Assembly: GCA_902578265.1 (NCBI GenBank)
Contig: CACHCA010000001.1
Location: 148,795 to 212,794, forward strand
Reading direction: 5' to 3'
DNA: 64,000 bases
DNA from: an uncultured Pelagibacteraceae bacterium
Lineage (GTDB): Bacteria > Pseudomonadota > Alphaproteobacteria > Pelagibacterales > Pelagibacteraceae
A program made the position numbers and the translations under genes. The notes under the pieces were generated by a model, which saw only the letters and a list, made by a program, of their open reading frames with translations, made no database searches and was not told the DNA's origin. Numbering within the stretch: position 1 is the first letter of the stretch; each line of letters opens with the position of its first letter. Positions 1 through 9,709 of this stretch are shown one piece after another.

Positions 1-2179
1 ATTTTTTTGTATAACTTAACTCAGTCTTATTATTTTGATTTGGATTAAAATTCATTGCAAACTCTGAATCATTTTTGTTTATACGACCAAACTTAATCAA
101 AAATATATCTTGGTGTGAATACGATCGTTCTTTATCTTTGTGTATTATCTTTTCATAATTAATAGAAAAAGTAATTCCATTTTCATAAATAGTTTCAATT
201 CCAATGTTTCCTTTTAATTTTTTATGTGAATACTTTTCAATTTTAGCTGTATTTGTTTTTGTTCCACCAACATTAGAATGATTAAAGGATAAATCTGGTG
301 AAATATCTAATATCATCTCAAGTCCACCATTAGGTCTTGAAATTCCATTTGTAACTTTTATTTCATCGATATCAAATAAAAAACCACCTGCAATTTCTCC
401 ATTTTCAAAAGTTTCTTCTTGATAAATAATATTTGTTCCTGATTTTGCTTTAGAAATAAAATCAGTAAAATCGGATAGATTAGTTATACCGTAATTAAAT
501 CTTGCAGAAGGAGTAAAATTAAATTTACCATAAGTCTTTTTTGTCCTAAAATTTAAGGCAGTGAAAGCTTGTTTACCATTTCTTTCGCCAGTAATCTTAC
601 CTAAAAATCTTTGATCAAATCTTAGTATACTCAATCCTAAAATAGCATTTGTGTATCGATATTGATCTATGGGTACAGTTCCATACATATTTAAGGTTAA
701 AGACTTTAAATTTATTCCTTGTGAAGAATACTTAATATCTGAATCACTATTTCCATATCTTATTGCAGTACCAAAATATTTATTTTCACCATATTTTTTA
801 TCAGCACCAAAAGTTAGACCTCTTGTGCGAATTTGTTTAGGTTTTTCAAACGATGTCGCATCAAAACTTCCTATAGAAATATCTGCATGGTTCCAAAAAG
901 ACCAGTCAGATTTCTTATTTTTTTTGTCATTTCGGGGTTTTTTATTATTTAAAGAAACTTGAAGACTATCTTTTAAAGATACTAATAAACGATTATCTGT
1001 ATCAATATTTATAGAAAAATTATTAAGATTTTCTTTATTTCTATTTCTTTTAATCCATTCAAATCTCTTAAATATTGTTGATGTATTTAAACTTATATTT
1101 TGTTTTGCTAGCTCTACTTGGGACCCTAAATTAGATCTTGCATCCGATGTACATTCATAAATACCGTACGGACACTCTAAATTATATTCATTAGTCTTAT
1201 CATGTTGATTGTCACCATCTCTAAGATTCGTTACAAATAATTTCATTCCTGCAGCACCAAATGCGAAACCATATGGAATTCCTATACCAGCATGATCATC
1301 ATTAGGATCAAATACCACATTCCATCGACCTTTAAATTGAACAGATGATATGTCGTAATTTGCTGCAGTGTTATATTGGAAGATAGCAGACTTACTATAA
1401 CCAGTATCATTTCCAGGATTTGTTGTTTGCGCCAAGATATAAATTGCACTTCCAGTATCATTAAATTCAAAATCTAAAGCTTGCATATGTGCAGGAGATT
1501 GAAGTGTTTCTATTTCTGTATCATTTAAATCCAACGTATAATTTAATGTAGCTGAAGAAGTATCATAAGGACCAGGTAAATCATAAACTTCAATCGTTGG
1601 ATCTTTATTTTGTCCATCCAATTTGAACAATTGCATACCATCAGCACTAAACTCTATTGATATTCTAGATCCAGTTAAATCTAACTCAGTAATATATGAC
1701 CGGGTTGACAAATCAAATGGCGTTGAAAGATCATAACTAAATATTTCCCCATTTTCATTTACAATAAAAAACTTTGAACCATCACGGCTAAATCTTATAG
1801 ACTCTACTCTTTCATTTGTTTCAGTGGTCATATCTTTCCAAGGATTAAAACGAAGCTGTGAACAATCATTTTTGACAGTGTCTAAATCAAAAGGTGTGGT
1901 TAATTTATAAGCTATTATTCGATTACCTATACCATCATTGAGTATATTACCGATAACATAAGTTAAACCATCATTACTAAAAGCAACGTCTGATGGTTCT
2001 CTAGCTCCAGGCCTATTAATTTGAGTTCCTTGTTCATCAAAACATACGTGGCCTCCACTTGAAGCTATATCTGGTCTTGGAACAAGTAAATTTGTTCTCC
2101 ATTTTATTTGTAATTCAGATGCTTTAGCTGTGGTAATTAAAAATAAAAAAACAAAGAAAGTAAAATTTATTATTCTCAT
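1..2179 (-). CDS. Exported propeller-repeat protein with autotransporter-like barrel (3' end cut by window edge)
   Basis: The frame is open from the ATG at 2179 to the window edge, giving 726 codons without a stop; the last 30 or so residues are missing compared with the neighbouring paralog. The start is followed by a signal peptide (MRIINFTFFVFLFLITTAKA). The first half holds spaced repeats of the type FSxDGxxxFxV followed by YxLxTPFD, as in beta-propeller blades. A Cys-containing segment (LECPYGIYEC) then leads into a linker and a C-terminal half rich in alternating hydrophobic strands, as in autotransporter barrels. It is clearly paralogous to the next gene and to the one ending at 32047. 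I infer an outer-membrane-anchored surface protein; the ligand is unknown. Confidence 0.8.
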   Translation of the reverse strand, partial: MRIINFTFFVFLFLITTAKASELQIKWRTNLLVPRPDIASSGGHVCFDEQGTQINRPGAREPSDVAFSNDGLTYVIGNILNDGIGNRIIAYKLTTPFDLDTVKNDCSQLRFNPWKDMTTETNERVESIRFSRDGSKFFIVNENGEIFSYDLSTPFDLSTRSYITELDLTGSRISIEFSADGMQLFKLDGQNKDPTIEVYDLPGPYDTSSATLNYTLDLNDTEIETLQSPAHMQALDFEFNDTGSAIYILAQTTNPGNDTGYSKSAIFQYNTAANYDISSVQFKGRWNVVFDPNDDHAGIGIPYGFAFGAAGMKLFVTNLRDGDNQHDKTNEYNLECPYGIYECTSDARSNLGSQVELAKQNISLNTSTIFKRFEWIKRNRNKENLNNFSINIDTDNRLLVSLKDSLQVSLNNKKPRNDKKNKKSDWSFWNHADISIGSFDATSFEKPKQIRTRGLTFGADKKYGENKYFGTAIRYGNSDSDIKYSSQGINLKSLTLNMYGTVPIDQYRYTNAILGLSILRFDQRFLGKITGERNGKQAFTALNFRTKKTYGKFNFTPSARFNYGITNLSDFTDFISKAKSGTNIIYQEETFENGEIAGGFLFDIDEIKVTNGISRPNGGLEMILDISPDLSFNHSNVGGTKTNTAKIEKYSHKKLKGNIGIETIYENGITFSINYEKIIHKDKERSYSHQDIFLIKFGRINKNDSEFAMNFNPNQNNKTELSYTKK

Positions 2180-2243
2180 CTTTACAAATTTTTTGTATTT
2201 TTCATAAACACTTTATAAGAAAAAAATTTCAAATTTGAAGATA

Positions 2244-4484
2244 CTAAAAAGTTCCTGACAATTCAATGTTTGCCCCATAGTCGGGGATTTTACTAAATAA
2301 ACTATAATTAGAATTTACTTTTAGTTTGAATTTGCCAAGATTTTTCAAATAACTTATTTTAGTCTTATTATTATTCATCGGATCATAAATCACATCAAAA
2401 TTTGTATTTTGTTTGTTTATTCTTCCTAATTTAAATAATAAACTGTCTGTGTGACCACTTTCATCAAGACTTTGATATCTTTCATAATTAATTGCAAAGG
2501 TAGAACCACTTTCTCGTGCATACTCGAAACCAATATTTCCTTTAATATTATGTGGTGAATAGGCACTTACAGTTTTTTTGTTTGTTTTATTGTCAGCATT
2601 ACTTTTATAAAAATAATCAATATCAGGTGTAAAATCATAAATATATTCAATGAAACCATTTCTACTTAAAGTTTTATCTTCTAAATATAGAACACTATCA
2701 AATTTTAAACCTGATGAAATACTGCCAGTTTTAAAAGTAAGACTATCATAAATGTTAGCACTGATAGGTGATATGCTAAAATCAGTGTAATCTGAAAATT
2801 GGGTTATACCCAACTCAAGTTTACCGAATGGAATTAAATCATATTTAGTGTATTGATTTTCGTCTTCAAGAGTTATGGATGTAAAAATTTGTCTGCCATT
2901 CCTTTTTGCTGTATATGATCCAAAAGCCATCTGATTCATACTTAATAAACTTGCGCCTATTAAAGCATTTAGATGAGTTTGATTTTTTAGAGGAATGCTT
3001 CCATAAATATTAAAAGTAAAAGAATGAGTATCTAATTCTTCGTTTGATGATTTTACATTAACTACATCATTTCCATATCTAAAAGCATATCCAAAAATTC
3101 CACTATCTACTAATTTATCTGCTCCAAACATAAGCCCTCTAGCTTTTATTTCTTTAGGTTTTAAAGATAATGTATCTCCCTGTCTTCCTATTGAAATATC
3201 CCCATGTGACCAGTAAGACCAATTTTTTTTATTAGGTATTGGTTTTTTATTTTTTAATGATGCTTGACTATTTTGTATGTCTATAAATGATTGATCTAAC
3301 TTATTTTTTAATGAATTTTCTAAATTAGTTTTCAATTTTGCTAAAATTGGATTATTGATATTTAGTTTAATATTATGATTATTTAGAGTTATTCTCTCTT
3401 CATTTCTTCGTAACCAATCAAACCTTTTGAAAATGTTTGATGAATTCTGATACATAACATTTTTAGCAATTTCTACTTGGGCGCTGACAACTGTGGCTAC
3501 CTCATTTTCACAAATTACGATACCATATGGACAGGTTAAATCATATTCATATACTCTATCGAGATCACCTGATCCACCAATTTCGTACGTTGTCTGATAG
3601 AGTTTCATTCCGTCACTAGAAAAGCCTAATCCAATTGGAGTTCCTAATCCACCTGATGCATTAAAGAAATTTTTTATACTCCCAACAAAAGTTGCTGTGC
3701 TTGTATGAAAAGGTGTCGATAATTTATAGACAGCAATTTTGGCATTTGCATTTGCGGATGTATGAGAGTCAATTACATACATTCTTGTTCCATCATCATC
3801 AAATTCGACATCTTGTTCGAATAATGAAAGTTCATTAGTAACAACTAATTCATTTACAAAAGTTGCTGTGGATGGAACAAAAGGAGTGCTTAAATCATAT
3901 TCCACCACTCCTCCATCTCCTTGGTTATTATTACCACCATCGACAAAATACATCTTAGTTCCATCATTATTAAATGTGATATCTCGTGGTCTAACATCCC
4001 CATCACCAGCACTAAATGCAGTTTTATAATCACTAACTCCATCATCTGCATCTTGTGAAAAATTTGAGATATCATACGGAGTAGTCAAAGTATGAATATT
4101 AAATGTACCGTTTTGACTTATAACAAAAACTTTTGTTCCATCGCTATTAAATTCATGACCTTGAATAAAACTACCTACATCATCAGATCCAGCATTTAAA
4201 TTTAATCGAACCTCAGAAGAAGTATCCATTGTGCTAATGTCGAAAGGTGTAGTTAAAGTAAATTGACGCAAAAAACCAAAACTCACGTTATTCGAAAAAT
4301 TAGTGAAATGAATTTTTGTTCCGTCTGGACTAAAAGTAACATCTGCTGGACCACCAATAGGATCACCAGTAATATCAGTCACAGAAGCTGATTGCTTAAA
4401 AACTGGCATAACTACCGCAAATGAATTTGAGGTTAAAACAAAAAAAGAAATAATGAAAATTTTAAAAAATACCTTCTTTATCAT
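2244..4484 (-). CDS. Exported propeller-repeat protein with autotransporter-like barrel
   Basis: This 746-residue protein begins with a clear signal peptide (residues 1-23, ending NSFA). Residues 30-330 contain at least five blades with the pattern FxxDGTKxxFV, for example ITFNNDGTKMYFVDGG, each followed by YDLSTPF-like strands. A conserved bridge (CPYGIVICENE, then NIFKRFDWLRRNEE) leads into a C-terminal region from about residue 430 that looks like a 12-strand autotransporter barrel and ends in Phe, a common outer-membrane sorting residue. Its start lies 6 bp from the end of the CHASE2 phosphatase gene, so the two are probably co-transcribed. Function is inferred as surface display or adhesion; no catalytic motif was seen. 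Confidence 0.82.
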   Translation of the reverse strand: MIKKVFFKIFIISFFVLTSNSFAVVMPVFKQSASVTDITGDPIGGPADVTFSPDGTKIHFTNFSNNVSFGFLRQFTLTTPFDISTMDTSSEVRLNLNAGSDDVGSFIQGHEFNSDGTKVFVISQNGTFNIHTLTTPYDISNFSQDADDGVSDYKTAFSAGDGDVRPRDITFNNDGTKMYFVDGGNNNQGDGGVVEYDLSTPFVPSTATFVNELVVTNELSLFEQDVEFDDDGTRMYVIDSHTSANANAKIAVYKLSTPFHTSTATFVGSIKNFFNASGGLGTPIGLGFSSDGMKLYQTTYEIGGSGDLDRVYEYDLTCPYGIVICENEVATVVSAQVEIAKNVMYQNSSNIFKRFDWLRRNEERITLNNHNIKLNINNPILAKLKTNLENSLKNKLDQSFIDIQNSQASLKNKKPIPNKKNWSYWSHGDISIGRQGDTLSLKPKEIKARGLMFGADKLVDSGIFGYAFRYGNDVVNVKSSNEELDTHSFTFNIYGSIPLKNQTHLNALIGASLLSMNQMAFGSYTAKRNGRQIFTSITLEDENQYTKYDLIPFGKLELGITQFSDYTDFSISPISANIYDSLTFKTGSISSGLKFDSVLYLEDKTLSRNGFIEYIYDFTPDIDYFYKSNADNKTNKKTVSAYSPHNIKGNIGFEYARESGSTFAINYERYQSLDESGHTDSLLFKLGRINKQNTNFDVIYDPMNNNKTKISYLKNLGKFKLKVNSNYSLFSKIPDYGANIELSGTF

Positions 4485-4490
4485 GTTGGA

Positions 4491-6542
4491 TTATTTTTTC
4501 TTTATTAATTCAGTATTATTTATATTTATAGCCATACAAGTAATATCATCTCTTAATTTTTCAGCACCCCAGTTTAATTCTTTTTCAATAGACTCAACAA
4601 TAGTTTTTGGTGTCACTTCTGACATACCATCTATGATTTTTTGTACTCCTTCGGCTCCTAATTCTTCACCATTTTTTAAATAGCCTTCCGTTACACCGTC
4701 AGTATAAACAACAAATGTCTTATCTTTTAGATTCATAGTATTTGATTTGACCATAGACTCTGTAAAATATTTAACAATTCCAATGGGTGGCATTTCTGAT
4801 TTGATATATTCGTAATTTTTATTTTGATCAAAAGTTAAAATACTTTCGTGCCCTGCATTAATAAATACAAGTTCTCCTGTTTTAATGTTTAATTTCCCAA
4901 AAACAGCAGTAACAAACATCCCTTTGAATTTTGCCTCAACAAGCTCATTGTTCACTCCAAAGACAACTTTTTCTAAAGGGAACTTTAAATTAGTAAGAGT
5001 TCTAAATATGGACGATGCTTTTGCCATATACATACCCGCCTTAACCCCTTTTCCTGATACATCGGCCAAGGTAAAAAAGTATTCTTCCGGTGTTGCTCTT
5101 ACGACATCAAAATAATCTCCAGATACATCTCGAGCGGGAACGTTTTTGGCAAAGATGAAGTTTTCAAATTTTGATATATCTGGAAATAAGCTTTTTTGAA
5201 CACCCGCTGCAAGCTCACGCTCTTTTAAAAGTTTAGCTTCTTTTTGTAAGTTATCTAAAGCTATTTTGTTTTCCTCAATAAATCTAAAATATAAACCCGT
5301 TAAAAAAGTTACTGTTACAATAAAAATTGGGTAGCTCATATCAACCAATTCAGATCTAAATTTATAAATATAAAAACCAATAACTATAATGGCTAGAATA
5401 TTTCCAAAAAAGATGGATAAACTTAATTTAGGTTTTACTCTTTGAGATAAGATAAACGTAATTAAAGCTACAATAATAGAAAATAACAGCTCAAATATAT
5501 ACGTATTAGGATTTCTTATTAAATAGGATTGATCTAAAATATTCTCAATAACATTAGCATGAACTTCTACCCCTGGAATAGTTATCCCAAGAGGAGTTTT
5601 AACTAAATCAAAAAGACCTTGCGCAGAGGCACCAATTAAAACGTATTTATCTGTAAAAAAATCTGTTTGAAATTTTCCATCATAGACATCACCTGCAGAT
5701 ATATACTGATTTTTATCTGACTTTTTGTACTTAATCCAAATTATACCATTGGGGTCTGAATTGATTTTATAGGGTCGTGCACTAATTCTTTGAATGCCGA
5801 CTTCATTTAATTCAATATAAATATTTTTCTGTTTTGAACCCACTCGAACCATTTCTAGTCCCATGGTTGGGTATATCTTCTTATCAAACTGTACCACCAA
5901 GGGTAATGATCGAATAATACCGTCTAATTGATCTAAGAAAGAAATCGAACCCAAACCTTTCACATCCTTTTCTAATACTTCAAGTGAACCAATTGAATAT
6001 GGATATGAATAAGTAAATTTCTTTGGATCACCGCCTTTCGATAAAAATCTAGCCTTAGCTTTTCGATCATAATTGGAATGTGAGGGAACATTACTCCCTA
6101 AAACTGCAATTATTGATTTAGATTGTTTAAGTTTCTCGGAAAAAATTTCATCTGGACTTTTTAAATTCTGAAGCTCTGCCATGTCAGATGGAACTAAACC
6201 ATAAGATTTTATAATTTCATCAGGAGACTGTTTATCTTTTTCAGTAAAAAAAATATCGAAACCTATCGCTTTTGGATTTGACTCGTTTATTTTATCTAAA
6301 ATGTCAGCAAAAACTTTTCTATTCCAAGGAAACTGACCAAACTTTCCTAAACTATTTTCATCAATATCTATTATAACAACATCCGAGTCTTTTTTTTCAG
6401 CAAATACTTTTTGATATAAATCAAAACTTAAGTATGAAATTGATTTAACAAATGCAGGATTAATAATTTTGATTAATATGAGGAAAACTAATAAAATTAA
6501 AAAAGTAAAATAATTAGCGTATTTTTGAAAAAAAGCTTTCAC
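4491..6542 (-). CDS. CHASE2 sensor membrane protein with SpoIIE/RsbU-type PP2C phosphatase domain
   Basis: The 683-residue product starts with GTG. It has an N-terminal membrane helix (about residues 10-30), a CHASE2 extracytoplasmic sensor domain (about 38-335), three further membrane helices (350-421), a short coiled coil, and a PP2C-type serine phosphatase domain (about 455-675). Metal-binding signatures are visible: GDYFD (475-479), DVSGKG (494-499), NAGHE (563), TDGVTEG (614-620) and DDIT (665-668). Proteins of this family dephosphorylate STAS-domain antagonists in partner-switching systems. The STAS and kinase genes lie nearby at 10349-11064, so this is the likely membrane input of that relay. 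The signal sensed is unknown. Confidence 0.92.
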   Translation of the reverse strand: MKAFFQKYANYFTFLILLVFLILIKIINPAFVKSISYLSFDLYQKVFAEKKDSDVVIIDIDENSLGKFGQFPWNRKVFADILDKINESNPKAIGFDIFFTEKDKQSPDEIIKSYGLVPSDMAELQNLKSPDEIFSEKLKQSKSIIAVLGSNVPSHSNYDRKAKARFLSKGGDPKKFTYSYPYSIGSLEVLEKDVKGLGSISFLDQLDGIIRSLPLVVQFDKKIYPTMGLEMVRVGSKQKNIYIELNEVGIQRISARPYKINSDPNGIIWIKYKKSDKNQYISAGDVYDGKFQTDFFTDKYVLIGASAQGLFDLVKTPLGITIPGVEVHANVIENILDQSYLIRNPNTYIFELLFSIIVALITFILSQRVKPKLSLSIFFGNILAIIVIGFYIYKFRSELVDMSYPIFIVTVTFLTGLYFRFIEENKIALDNLQKEAKLLKERELAAGVQKSLFPDISKFENFIFAKNVPARDVSGDYFDVVRATPEEYFFTLADVSGKGVKAGMYMAKASSIFRTLTNLKFPLEKVVFGVNNELVEAKFKGMFVTAVFGKLNIKTGELVFINAGHESILTFDQNKNYEYIKSEMPPIGIVKYFTESMVKSNTMNLKDKTFVVYTDGVTEGYLKNGEELGAEGVQKIIDGMSEVTPKTIVESIEKELNWGAEKLRDDITCMAININNTELIKKK

Positions 6543-6599
6543 AAATGGAATTTAACTCTAATTATACTAAAGTAAATGGTATTGAGTAATTGCTAAAAA

Positions 6600-7763
6600 T
6601 TACTTCTTTTTCTTTCTTTTCTTTTTCTTAGCTTTTTTCTTAGCTGTTCTTTTTTTCTTTTGAATTTTTTTCTTTTTCTTAGGTTTTTTCTTAACTACCT
6701 TTTTCTTTTTCTTTGGTTTTTTCTTAACAACTTTTTTCTTTTTAGCGGCTTTTTTCTTCACTACTTTTTTCTTTTTAGTAGCTTTCTTCTTCACAGCTTT
6801 TTTCTTTTTAGAAGCTTTTTTCTTCACAGCCTTTTTCTTTTTAGAACCTTTTTTCTTGACTGCTTTTTTCTTTTTACCTTTTTTATTTTCTGCTTTTGCT
6901 TTTTTCTTTTTCTTAGCTTTTTTCTTTTTTTCTGCTCTTTCAGTTTTGATAGCTACTTTTTTCTTTTTATCTTTCTTAATATTTTGTTTTATGATTGATT
7001 TAATTTCTTCTTTTTCAAATCCAAGAGCTTTTAATTCTTTTTTAAGTTCTTTTTTAATTGCTTTTCTCTCGGCTTTTGTTGAGTCTGGGCTTAATTTTGC
7101 GACCCTTAATGACTTCATTTTTTTGTTAAATTTCTTTAACTGATTTTTAGTAATCTTTCTTGCCTGACCAGGAGCTTTACCTTTTGACATTGATGTAATG
7201 CTATAAGGATTGTCTAATAAAGTAGATCCAAAATTGTTTCCAACAAGAACTGCTCCAGGTCTCATACCTAGAGTATTATTTTTTCCTGGACCAATCAATA
7301 AAGTATCCGTTCTTCCTTTTGAAACGATTGTTTGGAACTCAGTTCCTCTTGAACCTAGTGTACCCTCAGGAACTTCAACGGTTAAGCTATCAGGATTTTT
7401 TTTACTAATTAATCCTGATATTACTTTTAAACTTCCTTGCTTCACGCTTGCAACTATTTTTCCATCATTGGTTGCTGGATCAAAAATAAATGTATCCATA
7501 ACAACCTCTGAATCTTCACCAATTGTAAAAGTTGATTGGTCTAATAATAAAATTTGAGTACCAGAGCCTGAACCAGCAACAATTGTTTCATTTAAGTAAA
7601 TTTTGTCGCCAGTTTTTAATTCTCTAGTTTCAGTTTTAACTGTACCTGAGATTGCTCCAACAATTCCAACTAACTGTTTCTCTATGGTTAGCTCTTCGTT
7701 TGCCTTAGCGCTTAAGCTTCCAAAAAACAACAAAGCTAGAATTATTGTTAAAATTTTATTCAT
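6600..7763 (-). CDS. FecR-domain exported protein with extreme lysine-rich tail
   Basis: I chose the ATG at 7763 because it begins a good signal peptide (MNKILTIILALLFFGSLSAKA); the longer frame to 7814 needs a TTG start. About residues 40-160 form a FecR domain (TFTIGEDSEVVMD, KQGSLKVISG, GTLGSRGTEF). From about residue 225 the protein becomes increasingly basic. The last 110 or so residues are almost only Lys, Ala, Val and Arg in units like KKKAVKKKAS. FecR here is unlikely to be a classic anti-sigma regulator, since no ECF sigma factor or TonB receptor is nearby. It lies between the CHASE2 phosphatase and a TPR barrel gene, suggesting an envelope-sensing unit. The tail may bind polyanions such as LPS or nucleic acid (inference). 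Confidence 0.85.
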   Translation of the reverse strand: MNKILTIILALLFFGSLSAKANEELTIEKQLVGIVGAISGTVKTETRELKTGDKIYLNETIVAGSGSGTQILLLDQSTFTIGEDSEVVMDTFIFDPATNDGKIVASVKQGSLKVISGLISKKNPDSLTVEVPEGTLGSRGTEFQTIVSKGRTDTLLIGPGKNNTLGMRPGAVLVGNNFGSTLLDNPYSITSMSKGKAPGQARKITKNQLKKFNKKMKSLRVAKLSPDSTKAERKAIKKELKKELKALGFEKEEIKSIIKQNIKKDKKKKVAIKTERAEKKKKAKKKKKAKAENKKGKKKKAVKKKGSKKKKAVKKKASKKKKAVKKKATKKKKVVKKKAAKKKKVVKKKPKKKKKVVKKKPKKKKKIQKKKRTAKKKAKKKKRKKKK

Positions 7764-7828
7764 AAGGTTGATAAATAACAGACTTATTAGAAAAATAAAA
7801 TATTTTATATTCAAAATGGGTCTTTAAA

Positions 7829-7858
7829 ATGGCTAAAAATAACAACTTTAATAGCCAA
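7829..7858 (-). terminator. Possible weak hairpin terminator between barrel gene and FecR gene
   Basis: A 6-bp inverted repeat (TGGCTA at 7830-7835, TAGCCA at 7852-7857) with a 16-base loop is followed on the minus strand by TTTT. It lies just after the stop of the barrel gene and could attenuate transcription into the FecR gene. The stem is short, so this is tentative. Confidence 0.3.
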
Positions 7859-7878
7859 ATTTAAGAAAATAGCAAAAT

Positions 7879-9192
7879 TTACTTCATTATACTTAAAGAC
7901 TTAGTAAAACTAAGAGCAAAAGAATCTGCAATATAATCGTAATTTAATATATTCGCTTCAGATATTAATTTTTCATAAGATAAATTTATAAATAAAGTTC
8001 TATTTGGATCTAATGCTGGGAAAAAATCCCCTAAAGCTTTTGTAATCATTATATCAGAAGTCATAGAATGGTCTGATCTAACTCTATTTGAATTAACAGT
8101 GGTATCCTCTTTTTTATAATCATTAAAACTATGAGAATTACCAACAGATATAAATGCCCAAGGAAATGCAAAATTTAATACAAGACCAATATCATAAGTC
8201 TCAGCATCATTTCCTGCATCAACGACTGCATCACTATCAGTGTAACCTAAACTTAATGAAGATGAAATTATCTGGGTAATGATTAAATCGTAACCTAAAG
8301 TATAATTGTGTGAAATTGAATTTGTTTCTTGTGCAGTTAAGTCCGAGTGATTTTGATTAGCTTTGGCATCAGTGTAGGAATACCCATAGCTAAAAGAATT
8401 TCTTTCCCCAACTGAAAAAAATCCTCCAATACCATACATAAAAGAAAAACTATCAGCATCATGTTGAGCGTCAGATTTATTTGCTATTAAATAAGGACTT
8501 AAACTTTGATTTCCTAAGGTAGTATCTAAACCAATGGTAAAACCGTAACTTTGAAAATCATCATCAGCTTCTTTATATTGATTAGATGTTGTATGAGCAA
8601 AATTTAATAATAAAGATGACTCTTCACCTATGGGTCTCGTTGCAGTTATTCCTAAAGATCCACTTTCTGTTCTATCAAATAACGCTGAATTAAATTGTGT
8701 TATTGCATCAGACTCCATTTTGGTTCTAGTTTTTGAAACACTATTTACATTATCAGTAAAGTTTAAACCAAATCCAATGTCTGCCGCTATATTCCATAAG
8801 CTAGGTTCTCTATCTAAAATTTCTTCTTCAATTTCTTTAAGAGATTCTAAATCTTCTGGACTAAGATCTGTTCTTAGTTTCATCTCCTCAATAATTGTGG
8901 TGGCTTTCTCGGGTGAGTCCACTTGGACTAAAACAGATAATAAATATAACTTGATCTCAATATTTTCTGGATAAATCATAGTTAATCTTTCAAGGGTTGA
9001 GATCGTTTGTTTGTAGTTTCCCATTTTACCTTGTTGCTGTGCATATTTTAAATTCAAATCCAAATCATTTGGTTTTTGTAAAATTTGCATATAGGTAATA
9101 TTTTTTTCAGAAGAAAATACGGAAGTCGTGATCAACAAAAATGTTGATATTAAAACTAGCTTTAATCTGTTTAACTTTAAAAACATAAACAC
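7879..9192 (-). CDS. TPR-containing outer-membrane beta-barrel protein
   Basis: The 437-residue product has a signal peptide (cleavage probably near VFSSE), then about residues 35-125 of helical TPR-like repeats (LKYAQQQGKMGNYKQTISTL and the following IEIKLYLLSVLVQ). The rest, from about residue 135, consists of alternating strands such as ADIGFGLNFTDNV and FTIGLDTTL, typical of a transmembrane beta-barrel. The layout resembles TPR-plus-barrel proteins of the DUF560/Slam kind, but I cannot assign that family from sequence alone. It is the first gene of a minus-strand group with the FecR and CHASE2 phosphatase genes, suggesting a joint envelope function. Confidence 0.7.
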   Translation of the reverse strand: MFMFLKLNRLKLVLISTFLLITTSVFSSEKNITYMQILQKPNDLDLNLKYAQQQGKMGNYKQTISTLERLTMIYPENIEIKLYLLSVLVQVDSPEKATTIIEEMKLRTDLSPEDLESLKEIEEEILDREPSLWNIAADIGFGLNFTDNVNSVSKTRTKMESDAITQFNSALFDRTESGSLGITATRPIGEESSLLLNFAHTTSNQYKEADDDFQSYGFTIGLDTTLGNQSLSPYLIANKSDAQHDADSFSFMYGIGGFFSVGERNSFSYGYSYTDAKANQNHSDLTAQETNSISHNYTLGYDLIITQIISSSLSLGYTDSDAVVDAGNDAETYDIGLVLNFAFPWAFISVGNSHSFNDYKKEDTTVNSNRVRSDHSMTSDIMITKALGDFFPALDPNRTLFINLSYEKLISEANILNYDYIADSFALSFTKSLSIMK

Positions 9193-9246
9193 TGGAGGAT
9201 ATTTGGTATATTAATTTTTTTCAACTATTAAGATAATAAGGCAATA

Positions 9247-9693
9247 TTAGCAAGAACTGTCATCAACAGTATTGGTATCATTAACTGTGAGTGTACAAGA
9301 ACCGTCTTTATATACCGCAGTTGCTATAAAACCTGAGGCTCCACCTTCGTCTTCAACGCAGAAATAAAATTCTATCTTACTATCAATATAGTTTGCATTA
9401 GAAAAAAGGTTATTTCCAACTTCTTGATTAACAGCATTACCTGCTTCTTTTGTATAACTCTCTGCGCAATCTTCGCCACTTGTCCAGTAAAAACCAGCAT
9501 TAGAAAAATGTTCTGATTGAGCCAAAGATATTTGCATTAAAGTATTTTTGGCAGCTGTTACTCTTGCGCCCTTAGTATAGCCATTATAAGCAATAGTGCC
9601 GACTGCACCTAAAATTCCTATAATGGCTACAACAACTAATAGTTCTACAAGTGTAAAACCTTTAAAAGTTTTAATTTTTTTTACGCTCACCAA
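9247..9693 (-). CDS. Type IV prepilin (PilE/PilA-like)
   Basis: The 148-residue product has a 12-residue leader ending in Lys-Gly, followed by FTLVELLVVVAIIGILGAVG, the classic class a pilin N-terminus with Phe+1 and Glu+5. The PilD peptidase encoded at 21264 would cleave after Gly. Four later Cys residues (EDC, FYFC, SC, and C-terminal SSC) could form two disulfides, including a C-terminal D-region loop. No ATG fits the leader: the start must be TTG (9691-9693) or GTG (9688-9690). It follows the other pilin gene by 16 bp and is probably in the same transcript. It is either a major or a minor pilin. Confidence 0.9.
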   Translation of the reverse strand: MVSVKKIKTFKGFTLVELLVVVAIIGILGAVGTIAYNGYTKGARVTAAKNTLMQISLAQSEHFSNAGFYWTSGEDCAESYTKEAGNAVNQEVGNNLFSNANYIDSKIEFYFCVEDEGGASGFIATAVYKDGSCTLTVNDTNTVDDSSC

Positions 9694-9709
9694 GTTACAA
9701 CTAACTTAA

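Noticed and set aside
6660..7143. Plus-strand frames rich in Phe and Leu opposite the lysine tail
   Set aside because: They are the antisense of lysine codons (AAA read as TTT) in the FecR gene and have no independent support.
6600..7763. Classic FecR-FecI iron signalling
   Set aside because: No ECF sigma factor, TonB receptor or membrane-spanning anti-sigma segment is nearby.
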